From NCBI GenBank assembly GCA_018398805.1, contig JAGFBZ010002313.1:1-64000 (forward strand): a stretch of DNA of 64,000 bases, in the 5' to 3' direction. Each line of letters begins with the position of its first letter. The stretch's first letter is position 1. The stretch is from Hirundichthys speculiger (taxonomy: Eukaryota; Chordata; Actinopteri; Beloniformes; Exocoetidae). Under the pieces are notes generated by a model. That model did not search any database, was not told the origin of the DNA, and saw only the letters and a program-made list of their open reading frames with translations. Shown in pieces: positions 1 to 11,704 of this stretch. Made by a program: the position numbers and the translations under genes.

Positions 1-209
1 AGTCATGTGACCCAAATCCCAGTCATGTGACCTAAGTCCAAGTCATGTGACCTGAGTCCAAGTCATGTGACCCGAGTCCCAGTAATGTGACCCAAGTCCC
101 AGTCATGTGACCTGAGTCCAAGTCATGTGACCTAAGTCCCAGTCATGTGACCTGAGTCCAAGTCATGTGACCTAAGTCCACGTCATGTGATCCGAGTCCA
201 CGTCTCCGA
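1..209. repeat. 20-bp satellite at left edge
   Basis: About ten head-to-tail copies of a 20-bp unit, AGTCATGTGACCTGAGTCCA, with C/T and A/G variants (CCTAAG, CCCGAG, CCCAAG). The array starts at or before the window edge, so its true length is unknown. No coding sense. Confidence 0.93.
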
Positions 210-1295
210 CTCCTGTTTTTGTGTTGAGCTGTTTGCTCGTGGAAACAGTGGCAGCGAGAAACTCGATCTTCAACTCTAGAAGTCTGACTTCCTGGTCTTC
301 AGACGGGAGACGCCGTCGTTCGGGATCAGGCGAAGCTTCCTGAAGTGTCCGGCGTGTTTTCAGCGTCAGACTGCAGACGTAAAAACGTGATTCGTGGAGT
401 CTTTAGAGGCCGTTGCAGCCGTTGTGTTTGTGTTAGCTTTGTGTTAGCTTTGAGCGGCGGCTCTTCTGTGATGTGCGTCGTGTAAATTTGACTTTGGATG
501 CTGTTTTTTACGTCGAGTCGTGTCTTTGACCTGTGAGATGTTCCTCCAGGTGTTTCTTTTCTAGCTGTGCAGTTTTCTAGTCGTCCCAGCTTTTCTGGAA
601 ATATTTTGCCCTTTTTTTTTAAATTTTAAACAGAATATTGGGTTTACCAGAACTTGGTTAAACTTGTTTATGCTCTTAGGTCGTTAAAAAAAATCCTGAA
701 TTACAAGCACAACAAACGTTTATCCTCCTGATGAATGAATGAATGGATTAAACATGAATTAGGCTCATTTGCGTGTAGCCTGGATTAGCGTGGGGGGTTT
801 AAAGGCTATTTATACGCCGGCACAGACGGCAGCGGCGGCGGCAGCAGCAGGAAACCTGCCGCCCCGACCAGCTGGGCGAGTTAATCCCAGGTAATCCCGT
901 CTCCATCCCGCCTTGACCTTTATTCCACTGTTGAAACAGAAACACAGCCGTGTGTCTGTTTCAGACGTCGCCCAGTTTTGATTGTATAAATATTACGGGG
1001 GGGCGGGGCTAATGCTAAACATCTAGCTCTGGCACATATTTGCTGCGGTTTTTTAATCGTGGACTCGTACCGGTGAAATAAGAGAACGTAACCTCCTTCA
1101 CGTATCAGTCGGAGGGATTTACGAGCTGTTGCTTAATGATTAAAAAAAAAAAAAATGAACGTGACCCGGTGACCTTTCGGATAATCCAATAACAACGTGG
1201 AATCCTTTGTGATCATATTATCATTAATGTTGGAGGCAGATGGCTCGGCGCCGTTGTAGCCGTGTTTCTGTTGGTGCTGTTGTTTGGGCGGCCAG
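210..1295. other. Non-repetitive stretch, no gene seen
   Basis: No supported ORF. It contains a short GGC/CAG-rich patch near 828-850 just after a TATA-like CTATTTATA (about 808-816), which could be promoter-like, but no transcript feature follows. An A-run lies near 1,142-1,155. Confidence 0.5.
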
Positions 1296-1347
1296 AACCC
1301 CTAACCCCTAACCCCTAACCCCTAACACTAACCCCTAACCCTAACCC
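1296..1347. repeat. Short interstitial telomere-like repeat
   Basis: CCCCTAA repeated, ending in CCCTAACCC. It resembles the vertebrate telomere repeat (TTAGGG on the minus strand) with an extra C in most units. Smaller stretches of the same kind occur near 3,706-3,727, 9,943-9,957 and, on the opposite strand, 43,181-43,199. Confidence 0.85.
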
Positions 1348-2020
1348 GGTCCTGTTGAGGTCCAGAGATCTTCAGGATCTTCAGGAGTCCACGTTCTCTT
1401 CCTCATCGTCCCACCAGCTGGAACCGCGACGCTTCGTGTCGTCCCGGGGCCAGACTGTATAAAACCAGACAAACGCTGCGCGACCTCACATTCAGGGTGG
1501 GGCAGGAGTTAGCTCCGCCCACACCTGGTTAGCCCATAAACGGGTGAATGGGTGGGACGAACATGTCCAGCCAACCTCGTGTTCATCTGAAGACGTTTGA
1601 AGATATTTCATATTTCAGGGACGGTCCATTCCTCTGTGCTTGTAGCGTCCCTGTAAAAAAATCACCAAACATACCAAAAAAAAAAACCCTTAGTAGTGCG
1701 ATGAAATAATCAGCCTTCTGGTTTAATTTACATCCAGACGGAGACGCTGAGCAGAAACGTGAAGACGGTGGTGAATTTACATCTTCAACAGCCGCTCGTC
1801 GCGCATTCATCTGGAGTGATAACAGGCGGGCAGCATGTATGGAGCAGGAACAGACGCATGCTGGGTAATTACAATTTAACGATTCACTGGATTAGACCAC
1901 ACCTCCCCCATCTTGGATGAATACGGACTTGATCTATTATGAACATAAAGGATGTTCAACAAGCGTTTCCGTTATCAAAAGCAGGGCTGCTTCCCCTTCA
2001 TGAGTGGAGTCATGAAGACT
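1348..2020. other. Non-repetitive stretch, no gene seen
   Basis: Single-copy-looking sequence between two telomere-like arrays. The only ORF in it (minus strand, 75 codons) has low-complexity composition and no recognisable domain. Confidence 0.5.
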
Positions 2021-2024
2021 AATC

Positions 2025-2090
<66 letters not shown>

Positions 2091-2114
2091 CCCTAACCCC
2101 TAACCCTAAACAAC

Positions 2115-2147
<33 letters not shown>

Positions 2148-2317
2148 CCCTAACCCTAAACCCTAAACCCTAAACCCCTAAACCCGAAACCCTAACCCTA
2201 ACCCTAACCCTAAACCCTAAACCCTAACCCTAACCCTAACCCTAACCCTAAACCCTAAACCCAAACCCTAACCCTAACCCTAAACCTAACCCCTAAACCC
2301 TAAACCCTAACCCTGAC

Positions 2318-2392
<75 letters not shown>

Positions 2393-2420
2393 CCCTAAAC
2401 CCTAAACCCTAACCCTAACC

Positions 2421-2474
<54 letters not shown>

Positions 2475-2512
2475 ACCCTAAACCCTAAACCCTAACCCTA
2501 ACCCTAACCCTA
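2021..2512. repeat. Interstitial telomeric repeat array
   Basis: About 490 bp made of CCCTAA (vertebrate telomere type, C-rich strand on plus) mixed with seven-base CCCTAAA units and occasional CCCCTAA and CCCGAA variants. The CCCTAAA units interspersed throughout show that this is a degenerate internal array, not a functional end. Orientation is uniform (CCCTAA on plus), so it is not a head-to-head fusion. Confidence 0.95.
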
Positions 2513-2639
2513 GCAACGGGAACTCTGGATGGTTGTGGGTACAGCCGTGAGATGGGAACCGGATTGACACTCCAGTCTTCTTTGCAACGTTTGCTCAGTT
2601 CATTGAGGTTTTTGGACATTTGCCTTCACAGAAACTGTC

Positions 2640-3648
2640 TTAAAGTTATGGTGGGAGATCTTTTTTTGCAGCATTTTTTACAATATTGCCTGAAAACCTT
2701 TTCACATTCCCATTGCATCCACTAAAATAGAATGTTTGCAAAAAAAAAAAAAAAAAAGTTTTGGTCCGGTCTAGAGGGTGTAATCAGAGGAAAACTCTGA
2801 CCATCAATGTACTGATCATCTTTACATTTATTGGCTGCCTAATATGTCCATCAAATATCAATACTCTCCCACCCACCCCTCCCTCCCTCCCTCAGCTCTG
2901 GCAATCAGGTGAGCAGACACAGCGTTGCTATTTGAAAGCCAGAAATCAAGTTAGCTCGCACAGATCATTTCGTTGCAACAATGGCAGAGAAGAAGACGAC
3001 AACCGGCAGCAAAATCAATTGTTGAAAAAGCAACAGCCATGCGGAAGCTAGCCGAAGAACCAAACAGAACCAGAATGGTTATCGGTACGGCTTTCCAGCG
3101 CCGGCGCCAGCTAAAAAATGAAAAGGGGCTCCAGACCGACGCCAAGGTGGCCCAGTTTCTACTGGACAGGTAAGATGATGCCGTTTTGATTATATAATAT
3201 TTCAACATACTGATGGGTTATGGGTATTGTAGGACTATTCACCCAGTCAGTGAGAAAATGAAAGATGATGACAAAATTATTGTCCATCGAGTGACATGAC
3301 GAACATATTCCAGCATGTTTCGCTAAACTACCAACTCTGCCAGCTAGGCTACAGTACTATGTGTGACACCGTTAGCTAGGCTGTCGTTATCCTTAATGGT
3401 GAAGACGCTATGGCTTGAAGTTAGCCAGCCAGTCTGATGCTACTTGTTGTTGGCAAATCGACTTGAGCGCTCGCGAATGCGTGCACGTTCATGTAGTCGT
3501 GAATCGTGTGAAGGCGTGGTTTCGAGGGGTGGGCTGAAGAGGAGGAGGCGGAGCCTTTGGGAGGAGGGAGGGAGTGTATGTTTTCAAAATCTCACTTGAG
3601 TTGGATTGCTGGAACCGTTTTTTCAAAGATCTCCCACCGTACCTTTAA
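2640..3648. mobile_element. TTAA-flanked DNA transposon with terminal inverted repeats
   Basis: A TTAA lies at each end (2,640-2,643 and 3,645-3,648). Inside the TTAAs are matching inverted ends. The left starts AGTTATGGTGGGAGATCTTT and the complement of the right starts AGGTACGGTGGGAGATCTTT (18 of 20 identical). TTAA duplication is typical of piggyBac and Kolobok elements; the AGG-type terminus fits Kolobok better, which is inference. The interior carries an A-run at 2,741-2,758, a pyrimidine-rich CCCTCCCT tract and an exon-like ORF (see 2,973-3,169). No transposase core is visible, so it is probably non-autonomous or a 5'-exon remnant. Confidence 0.75.
2973..3169 (+). pseudogene. Exon-like coding fragment inside the TTAA element, ending at a splice donor
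   Basis: An open frame runs to a canonical 5' splice site, ACAG followed by GTAAGA, at 3,169/3,170. The stop in the track is only the TAA of that donor. The first in-frame ATG is at 3,039. The stretch from there is basic and helical (NRTRMVIGTAFQRRRQLKNE), then KGLQTDAKVAQFLLDR. I recall closely similar 'IGxAFxRWRxLK...TDAxVAxFLLD' segments at the start of many teleost predicted proteins that look transposon-derived, but I cannot verify this here. An overlapping ATG at 2,981 opens a different frame that stops after 14 codons, so the original start is probably disrupted. No downstream exon was identified. Confidence 0.5.
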
Positions 3649-3727
3649 GGTCCAACCAGGGCATTTTTATCCCGGTTGAGGTCTTTGGAGACCTGTGCCT
3701 TGGCACTAACCCCTAACCCCTAACCCT

Positions 3728-5010
3728 CCAGTTATTCCAGGCAAAGCAGGCGGGACCACCGCTCGTCTCCCGAATCAGTGGGAGTTCTCACTTCAAACCT
3801 GGAAGTTTACGCATCTTGCAAAAGAGCCCCAAACGCAGCGGTTTTGACCGATGCTGCCGACCTGAGGAAGCCAGACTTTCTCCTGGCAACCAGATGAATT
3901 ATACTTGCTGATGTCTTGTCCCAGATGTGCCGTCTCTCTAATCGTCCTGAACATTTAACGTGCTGCTGCCAGCTGATCTAACCAGTGGAGTGGACCGTGG
4001 AGTCCCTAGAAGAGCCCTGCCGGTCCTTGTTTCATCTCGTCATCGCCGGTTAGCGCTCCGGACAGTCAGCTTGGAAAGGGTCCTGGTACGACCCGAGGCA
4101 AACGTCGGACTGGAAGAGGTAGACGCAGGTTCGACGGTCCAGCTGCTGTCCTCTGGTAGCTCTGGTAGCTCTGGTAGATCTGTTGGGTCTTCGTTCATCA
4201 TTCAGCTTAGAAATCGAGCCAAGTAGCGACAGACAGGCCTTGACGTTAACCGGCACAACGTTTGCATGTTACTGCCCTGACAGTCAGAAAGCAACGGTTT
4301 TTAAAAAGTTAACTGAGTCTGAGTCTGAACGTTTGCAGTCATCGTGTGAATGGGAAAGGAACCGAAAAAGGAATTTCAAACATGTTTTTGTGAAAGCAGA
4401 AGGCTTGAACCTCCGTGATACTTGCAGAAAAATCAATAGCAGCCTCCGTGTGAGACGTTGACTCTTGAACTGTCGCCTCCTCGCTCGGTCACAGTAACTT
4501 AAAGCCAGTCTGGCCTTGGAAAACCCGCGTCGATGCGCCCCACCTCGCCGTAATATCAGGGGGCGTGTCGGGTCGGGCCTTGACACGCTGAGAGTAATCC
4601 TGCTTTAACCTGTCAGCGGGATGACAGACGTGGACGACACGAGGAGATAAGCGAGAGTGGATGAGAGAATCTGAGGGATGAGACGTGCGTGGGGGTGGTC
4701 GGGTGCCGGTTTCCCAGCATGCTCTGGGCCACACGTGTCTATCTCAAGGCCTGCGGGTCAAATCCGTCCCGCCGCTTCGTTTTATGTCTCCCACGACAGC
4801 GTGGAGACAATATTATACTGACAATACGATTCTGATCCGTTTTAGCGCTGCACAGGGACCAAAACTGCACGTCCCACAATGCATCAGGATTTTTGTTTCA
4901 CACATGCCTTTTCATAAATGTGCATTTTCCTGTTATTGTGTTTGAGGTCAGAGCGTCCAGTCAGGCACGGTGAGAATCCGTCAGGACGGACGGAGACAAA
5001 GACAAACGTG
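3728..5010. other. No gene supported
   Basis: Several overlapping short frames on both strands, none with a domain. A small triplication of GGTAGCTCT lies near 4,156-4,182. Nothing else of note. Confidence 0.45.
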
Positions 5011-5102
5011 TTGCAGTTCCTTGAGTGACCACCAGGGTTCAGAAAGCTCCAACAGCAGGTCAATGACCTCTGTGTTAAAATCTCCATCTTTGCAGCAGAA
5101 AC
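5011..5102 (+). repeat. Copy of a short dispersed element (TGCAGTTCCTTGAxTGACCAC family)
   Basis: It begins TGCAGTTCCTTGAGTGACCA and ends with GTTAAAATCTCC...TTTGCAGCAGAAAC. The same ordered blocks recur near 13.8, 15.8, 34.3, 37.0, 42.5 and 56.6 kb, so this is a dispersed repeat family of unknown class, probably SINE-like. Confidence 0.7.
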
Positions 5103-5137
5103 AAACAAAACAAAACAAAACAAAACAAAACAAAAAG
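5101..5137. repeat. CAAAA microsatellite
   Basis: About seven tandem AAACA/CAAAA units. They directly follow the dispersed element copy and may be its tail. Confidence 0.9.
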
Positions 5138-5279
5138 AAAGGAGCAGTTTTGGTCTCTGTAGTTGGACGTGGACATTTTTTTTCTTTTTTTAGATTGCTG
5201 ATGTTGTCACTGAAATCACATTTGAAACTGGACGTCCTGCTGCAGCAACATTTTTATTAAAAAGGCAACACTTTTCTCT

Positions 5280-5990
5280 TAAAAATGCTAATTTTCCAAT
5301 ATTGTATCTTTCTGTTGTGTTTTGAGTGTTTTGATGTTAGATCGCCACATTTTGCCATAAAAACCACGAATTTTGAAAAATTGCGACTTTTTCATTGAAC
5401 ATTGTAATTTTTTGCAGTGAAATATCGACTTTTGTACAATTGCAACTTTTTGGACATGGAATTACATGTTGGAAAATTCCATCTAACTTCAAACTTTCTC
5501 TCTTAAATTCAAGTATTTTTGCCGTCAAATCCCCAATTTTGCAATTTGCCAACTTTTTTCATAAAAGCAAATTTTTCTCTCAAAAACTTGAAATTCACAA
5601 ATCATAACTTTTTGATGTAAAAATCCGACTTTGTAACAAAACTGCAGATTTTATATTATTGTAACTTTATGTCCAATGAACCCCAAATTGTCGAAAAAAT
5701 TGTGAATTTTGCAAAAACATAAAAAGTGAAGCAATTTTTTTTACATGAAATGTGACTTTTGTAGAATTGCACAATTTGTTTAAGAATAACAGATTTTTGT
5801 TGTAAAATTGCATCTCTTGCAAAATCTCACCTTTAACTTAATGATAATAATTAAAAAAAAAAAAATCTAATATTGCAACTTGTAAAACATTGGCTTCTTG
5901 TTGTAAAAAGCTCATTTATATTATAGATCGTCAAATTTCTTCAAATCATGATTTTTTTACATTGATCTCAATTTTGTGTTAAAATCGGAG
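5280..5990. repeat. AT-rich degenerate repeat
   Basis: About 700 bp of highly diverged, loosely periodic motifs such as TTGCGACTTTTT, TTGCAATTTTG and ATTGCAACTTTTTG. It resembles, in reverse complement, the AAAGTTGTAATATTATGAG type of degenerate repeat at 58,980-59,560. No strict unit length can be assigned by eye. Confidence 0.6.
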
Positions 5991-6149
5991 ACCAAAGGGG
6001 GAGGAGCTTGCGTGCCAGCTGGCGTTTAGCAGGTGTCATCAGCTCCTCCAGGTGTTTCTTCTTAGAGCTTTTTCCAGATGTTCCAACTTCTTTGAGCCAC
6101 GTCGCCATAAAATCCAAGATGAGCCAGTGTCTTTTTCATGAAACGATAA

Positions 6150-6520
6150 ACTGTCTTGCTTCGACCATTTCATTCGTTTTCTGCTTTTTATCGGGAATAA
6201 ACTTAGTTCATGAGACTTTGTCAATTTTTCATTTCTTGGACATGTTGGGTTTAGTTTTTAAAGGTTTTTCTTAAATCCATCAGTTCTGAAAAATCGTCTT
6301 GCTCATAGCTACCGTTATCGTTGTTGGTAACGATGAAATGCATGATGGGAGATGTAGTTTATTATCAATATGCGCTTTAAACGTTTAAAGCGTAAGCTTA
6401 TTTTAAGTCTTAAAATATTGGTTTAAAAATTTAAGCCAATAATGCCCAAGCTCTCGAGGGCCACATAAAAGGACGTGACGGGCCACATTTGGCCCGCGGG
6501 CCTTGTGTTTGACACATGTG
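6150..6520. repeat. Dispersed element, partial copy (GGGCCACATTTGGCCCG family)
   Basis: It matches 35,930-36,239 over most of its length: GATGGGAGATGTAGTTTATT, then TCTCGAGGGCCACATAAAA, ending TTTGACACATGTG. The second copy has complete ends and looks like a hAT-type element. This copy has no matching left end, so it is truncated or rearranged. Confidence 0.8.
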
Positions 6521-8170
6521 GTGCAGATGATGGATGGATTGGATCTAGCAGGGGAGAAAAGAAAAGAAAATCTAATTAAATAAACAAGTGGAGATGAGTT
6601 CAAGAAATCAAGAGTCCTCACAAATCTGACGTGCAAGAGTGCACACGCATGAGCGTGTTCACCGGGGCTTCGGTTGGACTGAACCTGTAACATCCGTGAG
6701 ACACGGAGGAGGCGAGGTTTTAAACGGCGTGGAGGTGGAAGGTTCGACCGGCTCCGTTTAAAGACGTTGTTTCGTTCAAGGAACATCTGGGAGGATGAAG
6801 AAAACGTGAATGAGATTTTTCCCTCCAAATCCTCAATCCTCCCGGCTGATTGGTCCTCCAGCTAACGTAGATGGGGGTCAAAGGTCATTTTTTTTTTTTC
6901 CTTCGTCGCTGCAGCTCCTCCACGACTGTCTCTCCGTGTAACGCTTCAGTGCTTGACCCAGATCTGTGCAGATGGCGTGTCGGCGCGTTTTGTTTCACGG
7001 ACACGTATGCACGCCACGGATCAGAGAGCCCGGTTCAGCCGAGGACAGGTTACCCTCCGGCACTGGAGCCGACATCAATAACGTGCAGAACAAGTGCCGT
7101 GTGGTCACATTTAACGCGGCGCCCGCAGAGAGAAAGCTCGCGTCTACATTCCTGACATCATTTCACGTCTCAGATGAGATACAGTTCAGAAAGAATGTAA
7201 ACAGCGTTTCATCTTTCAGCCGAGCGGGAATCAGGAAAACTTCACCGTCTGCGTGTTATTATATTTTGGCTTCTGTTCTTTTGCAGACAAAACAGTCCAA
7301 AACCAACATGAGGTTCTGTTTATGTGGTGGAGTTCAAACAGAATGAAAAAAAAAAAAAGATTCGGGTCTGTTTCATGTGAGCTGGAGCTCTAAAAAGAAC
7401 TGGACAAACCCTCTGTGATGTCACCAACGGTTTTCTGAGGAGTCACGTTTTTATTCTTTTGTCTTTTTGTGATGCTGACTCCGCCCAGTACCGGTTTGAT
7501 CTAAAAACGGGCCGACGGGCGGAACAGCTCCCAACCAAACCTCAGTCGCCGCAGGCGAGATGTTTTAGGGTGTTTTCACACTGGCACGATTCAGGTCGGC
7601 CCCGAGGAACTCTGGGAATGAGTGCGGTTCAGTCGGGTGTAATCTGTCCATCGGTTCTCGTTTGTCACTGCAGAAACATCTGGAACTGAGCTTCTGGCTA
7701 AATGTCGACTGTTGTCTGGCGGTCCAGTGAGTTGATCTGAAAAGCCCGGCTGAGCTGTGGCGGTCCGTGTTTTAGCCCTGACGGCCCTAATTTCATATTT
7801 CCCACCAGTCGAGTTAAGATGTCGGGCGTATACGTTCCACCCTTTTCAGATTAACTAGTGCTGGGTGGTGGGGCTTCAAAGCCACTCCTTAGAAATGTGA
7901 GTGATGTCACAGCGGGCTTGTCCGGTTCTCTTTTACGCAGTCTATGGTGCTGAGTCCTGACTGTCCTCCATTTGCCAGTCCGTCTGTTGTCCCTGCCCGT
8001 CCAATCCGCTGGTTTCTGTTCATTTTTTAGTCTGTATTTTTGTCACATGGCCTTAGATGTTCCTTTACTTTGGATTTAGTCCATGTTGAAACATTTGGGT
8101 CCTGATTGTACCCTCCCCGCTAGCCGCTAGCTGCAAATTGCGGGTTTAGGAACCTCCGCTACCCGCTAAT
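6521..8170. other. No gene supported
   Basis: Unique-looking sequence with short A and T runs. Open frames such as the 141-codon minus-strand frame at 6,403-6,828 extend into the neighbouring transposon remnant and show no domain. Confidence 0.45.
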
Positions 8171-9010
8171 GCAATCTTCCGCTCCCTCCCTAAAGCCGCT
8201 ACCCGTTATGCCGACTCCCTTACTCACACTGTAGGTGTGGCAACGGGCGTGTCTTTAGCCCTTTCCGCAAACTCAGTATCTTGCGATCGCGGGTAGCGTA
8301 GCACCACCGCGGCATGTTGGCGCGTACAAGAGCACATCCAAATGGCATCAGTGTGCGTCCACCTGGTCACATGTGGACGTGCACAAACGGCTCTACCTCT
8401 GGAATTAACTCTTGTATAAAAAGTGATTTAACCCCTGAGAAAATGGCAGAGATCGTCTGCTAACTCGCCAGTTAAACCACAGATGACCAGAAGCGTGTTT
8501 ACTGGGAGGACACCAACTATCTGGGACTTTCAGGTAGCCGATAGGAATTGTCTGTGTGGAAATATTTATATGTATATATCAGTGCAGAGGAGGAGGAGGA
8601 AGGAAGAGGAGGAAGCTCTACAGCAGAGTCCCAGACGAGAGTGCTGAGAACGGCTATTCAAAATGCTCTCTTAGCGGGAAGAAGTTATATTCTACCACTG
8701 ATTTGCTGATGAAGAGGCGAAATGGGAAAATACTTATTGGAGAGCGGTGGGCGCAACTGCTCTGAAAGGCTTTAAAAGTGGAAGCTGCAATGGAACTGGT
8801 TACTGAGGCGGTTTTTAGCAGGGTTGGCGCAACCCGCTAACCACTCCCCTGCTAAAAGCGGGTAGGCAATGGCTGACGCATGATGGTTTAAACAGGTGGA
8901 ACGCCCTTAATGTAGCGGTTGCGCAGGTGGGATAGCGAGGTTAGCGCCCCTCCCGCTACCCGCTATCCCTAAATAGCGGCTTTAGGAGATCTGGCGGAAG
9001 ATCGGGCCCT
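8171..9010. mobile_element. Candidate DNA transposon with inverted ends
   Basis: The left end reads ATCTTCCGCTCCCTCCCTAA then AGCCGCTACCCG. The complement of the right end reads GATCTTCCGCCAGATCTCCT then AAAGCCGCTA...GCGGGTAGCGG. Both are crowded with GCTACCCGCTA-like motifs, and TAA lies near each boundary, which would suit a PIF/Harbinger element (TAA/TTA duplication). Exact ends are uncertain, because a further GCTAGCCGCTAGC block lies just outside the left boundary. An internal purine-rich coding-like stretch (8,556-8,765) has no recognisable domain. Confidence 0.5.
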
Positions 9011-9618
9011 TAATCACCCCAGACCAGAACTAAGTATTGCAGCACTACCGCTGATTAATTAAAAAAAAGCACTCTTCCAGTTTTAGCATGTCTCACGAGA
9101 CGCCGTCGTGTCGGTGGCTGGATGATGGAGTTTGTCCATATTTAATAACTTCTTTTCTCTGAAGTTTCACAAAAGAGAAAGTTAAAAGAGAGAAAGTGCA
9201 ATCAGCTTCTCTCTGAATGAGTCTCCATCTGAACGCAGGGCCAAACACGACCATCAAATACCTCCTGTCACTGTGAGAGATGTTTTTCTCCTGAGGATCC
9301 GTTCAGTATTTGTACTTGACTTTTGTTTCGGAGACAAAGAACAGAGACACATACCGATCGAACGCTGCAGACGTCCTTCAGCTCAGATGGGCCTCAGAAA
9401 CGCTGCTGGCCTTCAGGCTTCCAGCTGCTGTTGGAGATTCATTCAGGTGAAATAACTGAAAACAGAAAATCGCTCTTTGGTTTCTGCTTTTTCTTTTTTT
9501 TTTTAAAATGAAGATCCAGGTTCCAGGAGAACCAGCCTTTCATTGGAGACCGAAGTTTATCGCTTCTTGGTTCACTATGAAATGAAGAATTTAGTGAAGG
9601 CAGGACGGGGCCTCAGAC
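9011..9618. other. No gene supported
   Basis: Unique-looking sequence with a T-run at about 9,493-9,504. Two short overlapping frames have no domain. Confidence 0.45.
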
Positions 9619-9785
9619 AAAGGACCCTGACCCTGACCCTGGGACCCTGATGGACCCGGGGGACCCTGAGGACCCTGATGACCCTGAGGACCCTGAGGAC
9701 CCTGATGGACCCTGATGACCTGACCCTGGACCCTGGACCCAGGGACCCTGACCCTCCCAGGGGACCCTGAGGGACCCTCCCAGGA
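9619..9785. repeat. GGACCCTGA minisatellite
   Basis: Irregular tandem array built from GGACCCTGA and GACCCTGAC units, mixed with longer spacers. The frames across it read as Gly/Ser/Val repeats and are artefacts. Confidence 0.9.
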
Positions 9786-10429
9786 GTCTCCACCAGACCA
9801 CGTGTGACATCACAGAGGGCTTGTCCAGTTCTTTTCATACAATCAGCTGGAGGTCCAGCTCCCAGCTCCTCGCCCCGAAACCCAAGAGGGCCCAAGGAGG
9901 CGTCCTGTTTGACGCCTGCGCACACATTTGCAGCTCAGAGGACGACCCTAACCCTAACCCGAGAATATGAATTACACATGGAGGGAGATGTGGCGTGTCA
10001 GAGGTTATTCACGTATGTAGACAAGGATGCTTCCAGAAGAAAGCATGATGCTCGGCGGACGTTGCTCATACGCGTCAAGGAGTCAGCTGAGATTAATTTC
10101 AACGCGCTCGTCGAGGCCTGTCGGGTAAATCTGCCGGGACGTCGGTGACCGTCCCTCGCGTCTTCCAGCTACGAACGACGTTTAGAAACGGCTTCGTGAC
10201 GTCCTTCCAGACGGCCAGCGTCTCTGAGACCAGCGCTGATGTCCTTCCCTCTCAGCGTTGTGTTAGCGCACGCCTGAATGCTCCGGACTAACAAATCGTC
10301 AAAAATATCTGGCTTTTATAGAGGTTTGTACCTGCTGGAGCTGAGACAAAATAAAATGTATGTAGATTATTTTTTATTTTGTTTTTACACACGAAAATAA
10401 AGGATGAATAGAAGGAGGCAGGAGGATTC
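9786..10429. other. No gene supported
   Basis: Includes a short CCCTAACCCTAACCC run at 9,945-9,959. The 114-codon plus-strand frame across it has no domain. Confidence 0.45.
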
Positions 10430-10655
10430 TTCTTCTCAGAGACTAGCAGGAGGAGGATTCTTCTTCTTCTGCAGTTTTGTCCCCTGCAGACAGACTAGCA
10501 GGAGGATTCTTCTTCTGCAGTTTTGTCCTCTGCAGACAGACTGGCAGGATTCTTCTTCTGCAGTTTTGTCCTCTGCAGGACCTTCTGCACTAGCAGACAG
10601 AAGGAGGAGGAGCTTCCTGCAGAGGACTGCAGGAGGATTCTTCTCTGCAGTTTAA
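10430..10655. repeat. Roughly 50-bp minisatellite
   Basis: Four to five imperfect copies of a unit containing GCAGGAGGATTCTTCTTCTG, then CAGTTTTGTCCTCTGCAGACAGA. Copies differ by deletions. Confidence 0.85.
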
Positions 10656-10904
10656 AGCTGGCAGGTTTCTTCTAGTTTTACCTCTGGGGTTAATTGCCTC
10701 GAGCTGAACGCATGAACATCACCTGCAGAAGAAGAAAGAAGGAGCTGGAAGATGATGGTGTTGGTCTCGCTGAGGAAAATTAACTTCTGTTTTTAAATGA
10801 AGAATAAAGGCAACTTAGTAGCTTTAATTTAATCGTTATCTTGTAATAATGTTGGCAATAAAGTGAAGGAAGGAAATGCATGAAATAAGAGCATTAAAGG
10901 TGTT

Positions 10905-11704
10905 CCTCTCAGATGACTCCTCCCAGATGACTCCTCCCAGATGACTCCTTCCAGGTGTTCCTCCCAGATGACTCCTCCCAGGTGTTCCTCCCAGATAACT
11001 CCTCCTAGATGACTCCTCCCAGGTGTTCCTCCCAGGTGCTCCTCCCAGATGACTCCTCGCAAGTGGTCCTCCCAGATGACTCCTCCCAGGTGCTCCTTCC
11101 AGATGACTCCTCCAGTCTCCTCCCAGGTGATGACTCCCTCCCAGGTGGTCCTCCAGATCCTCCCAGGTGCCTCCTCCCAGATGACTCTCCCAGGTGCTCC
11201 TCCCAGATGCTCCTCCCAGGTGTCCTCCCAGATAACTCCTCCCAGATGACTCCTCCCAGGTGCTCCTCCCAGATGACTCCTCCCAGGTGGTCCCTCCCAG
11301 ATGACTCCTCCAGATGACTCCTCCTCCCCCAGATAACTCCTCCCAGATGACTCCTCCTCTCCAGATGACTCCTCCCAGATGACTCCTCCCAGGTCTCCTC
11401 CCAGATGAACTCCTCCCAGGTGATTCCTCCCAGATGCTCCAGATCCTCCTCCAGATGCTCCTCCAGATGACTCCTCCCAGGTGTCCTCCCAGGTGTCCCT
11501 CTCAGATGACTCCTCCCAGGTGCTCTTCCCAGATGACTCCTCCCAGGTGTTCCTCCCAGATGACTCCTCCCAGGTGACTCCTCCCAGGTGTTCCTCCCAG
11601 ATGACTCCTCCCAGGTGCTCCTCCCAGATGCTCCTCCCCAGATGAACTCCTCCCAGATGACTCCTCCAGATGACTCCTCCCAGGTGCTCCTCCCAGGTGC
11701 AGCT
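10905..11704. repeat. 12-bp-based minisatellite (CTCCTCCCAGATGA / CTCCTCCCAGGTGT)
   Basis: About 800 bp of alternating half-units TCCTCCCAGATGAC and TCCTCCCAGGTGTTC or GTGC, with frequent 1-3 base losses. The strand is pyrimidine-rich. The long minus-strand frames across it (about 311 and 249 codons, WEEHLGGVI-type repeats) are products of the array and have no signs of a real gene. Confidence 0.95.
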
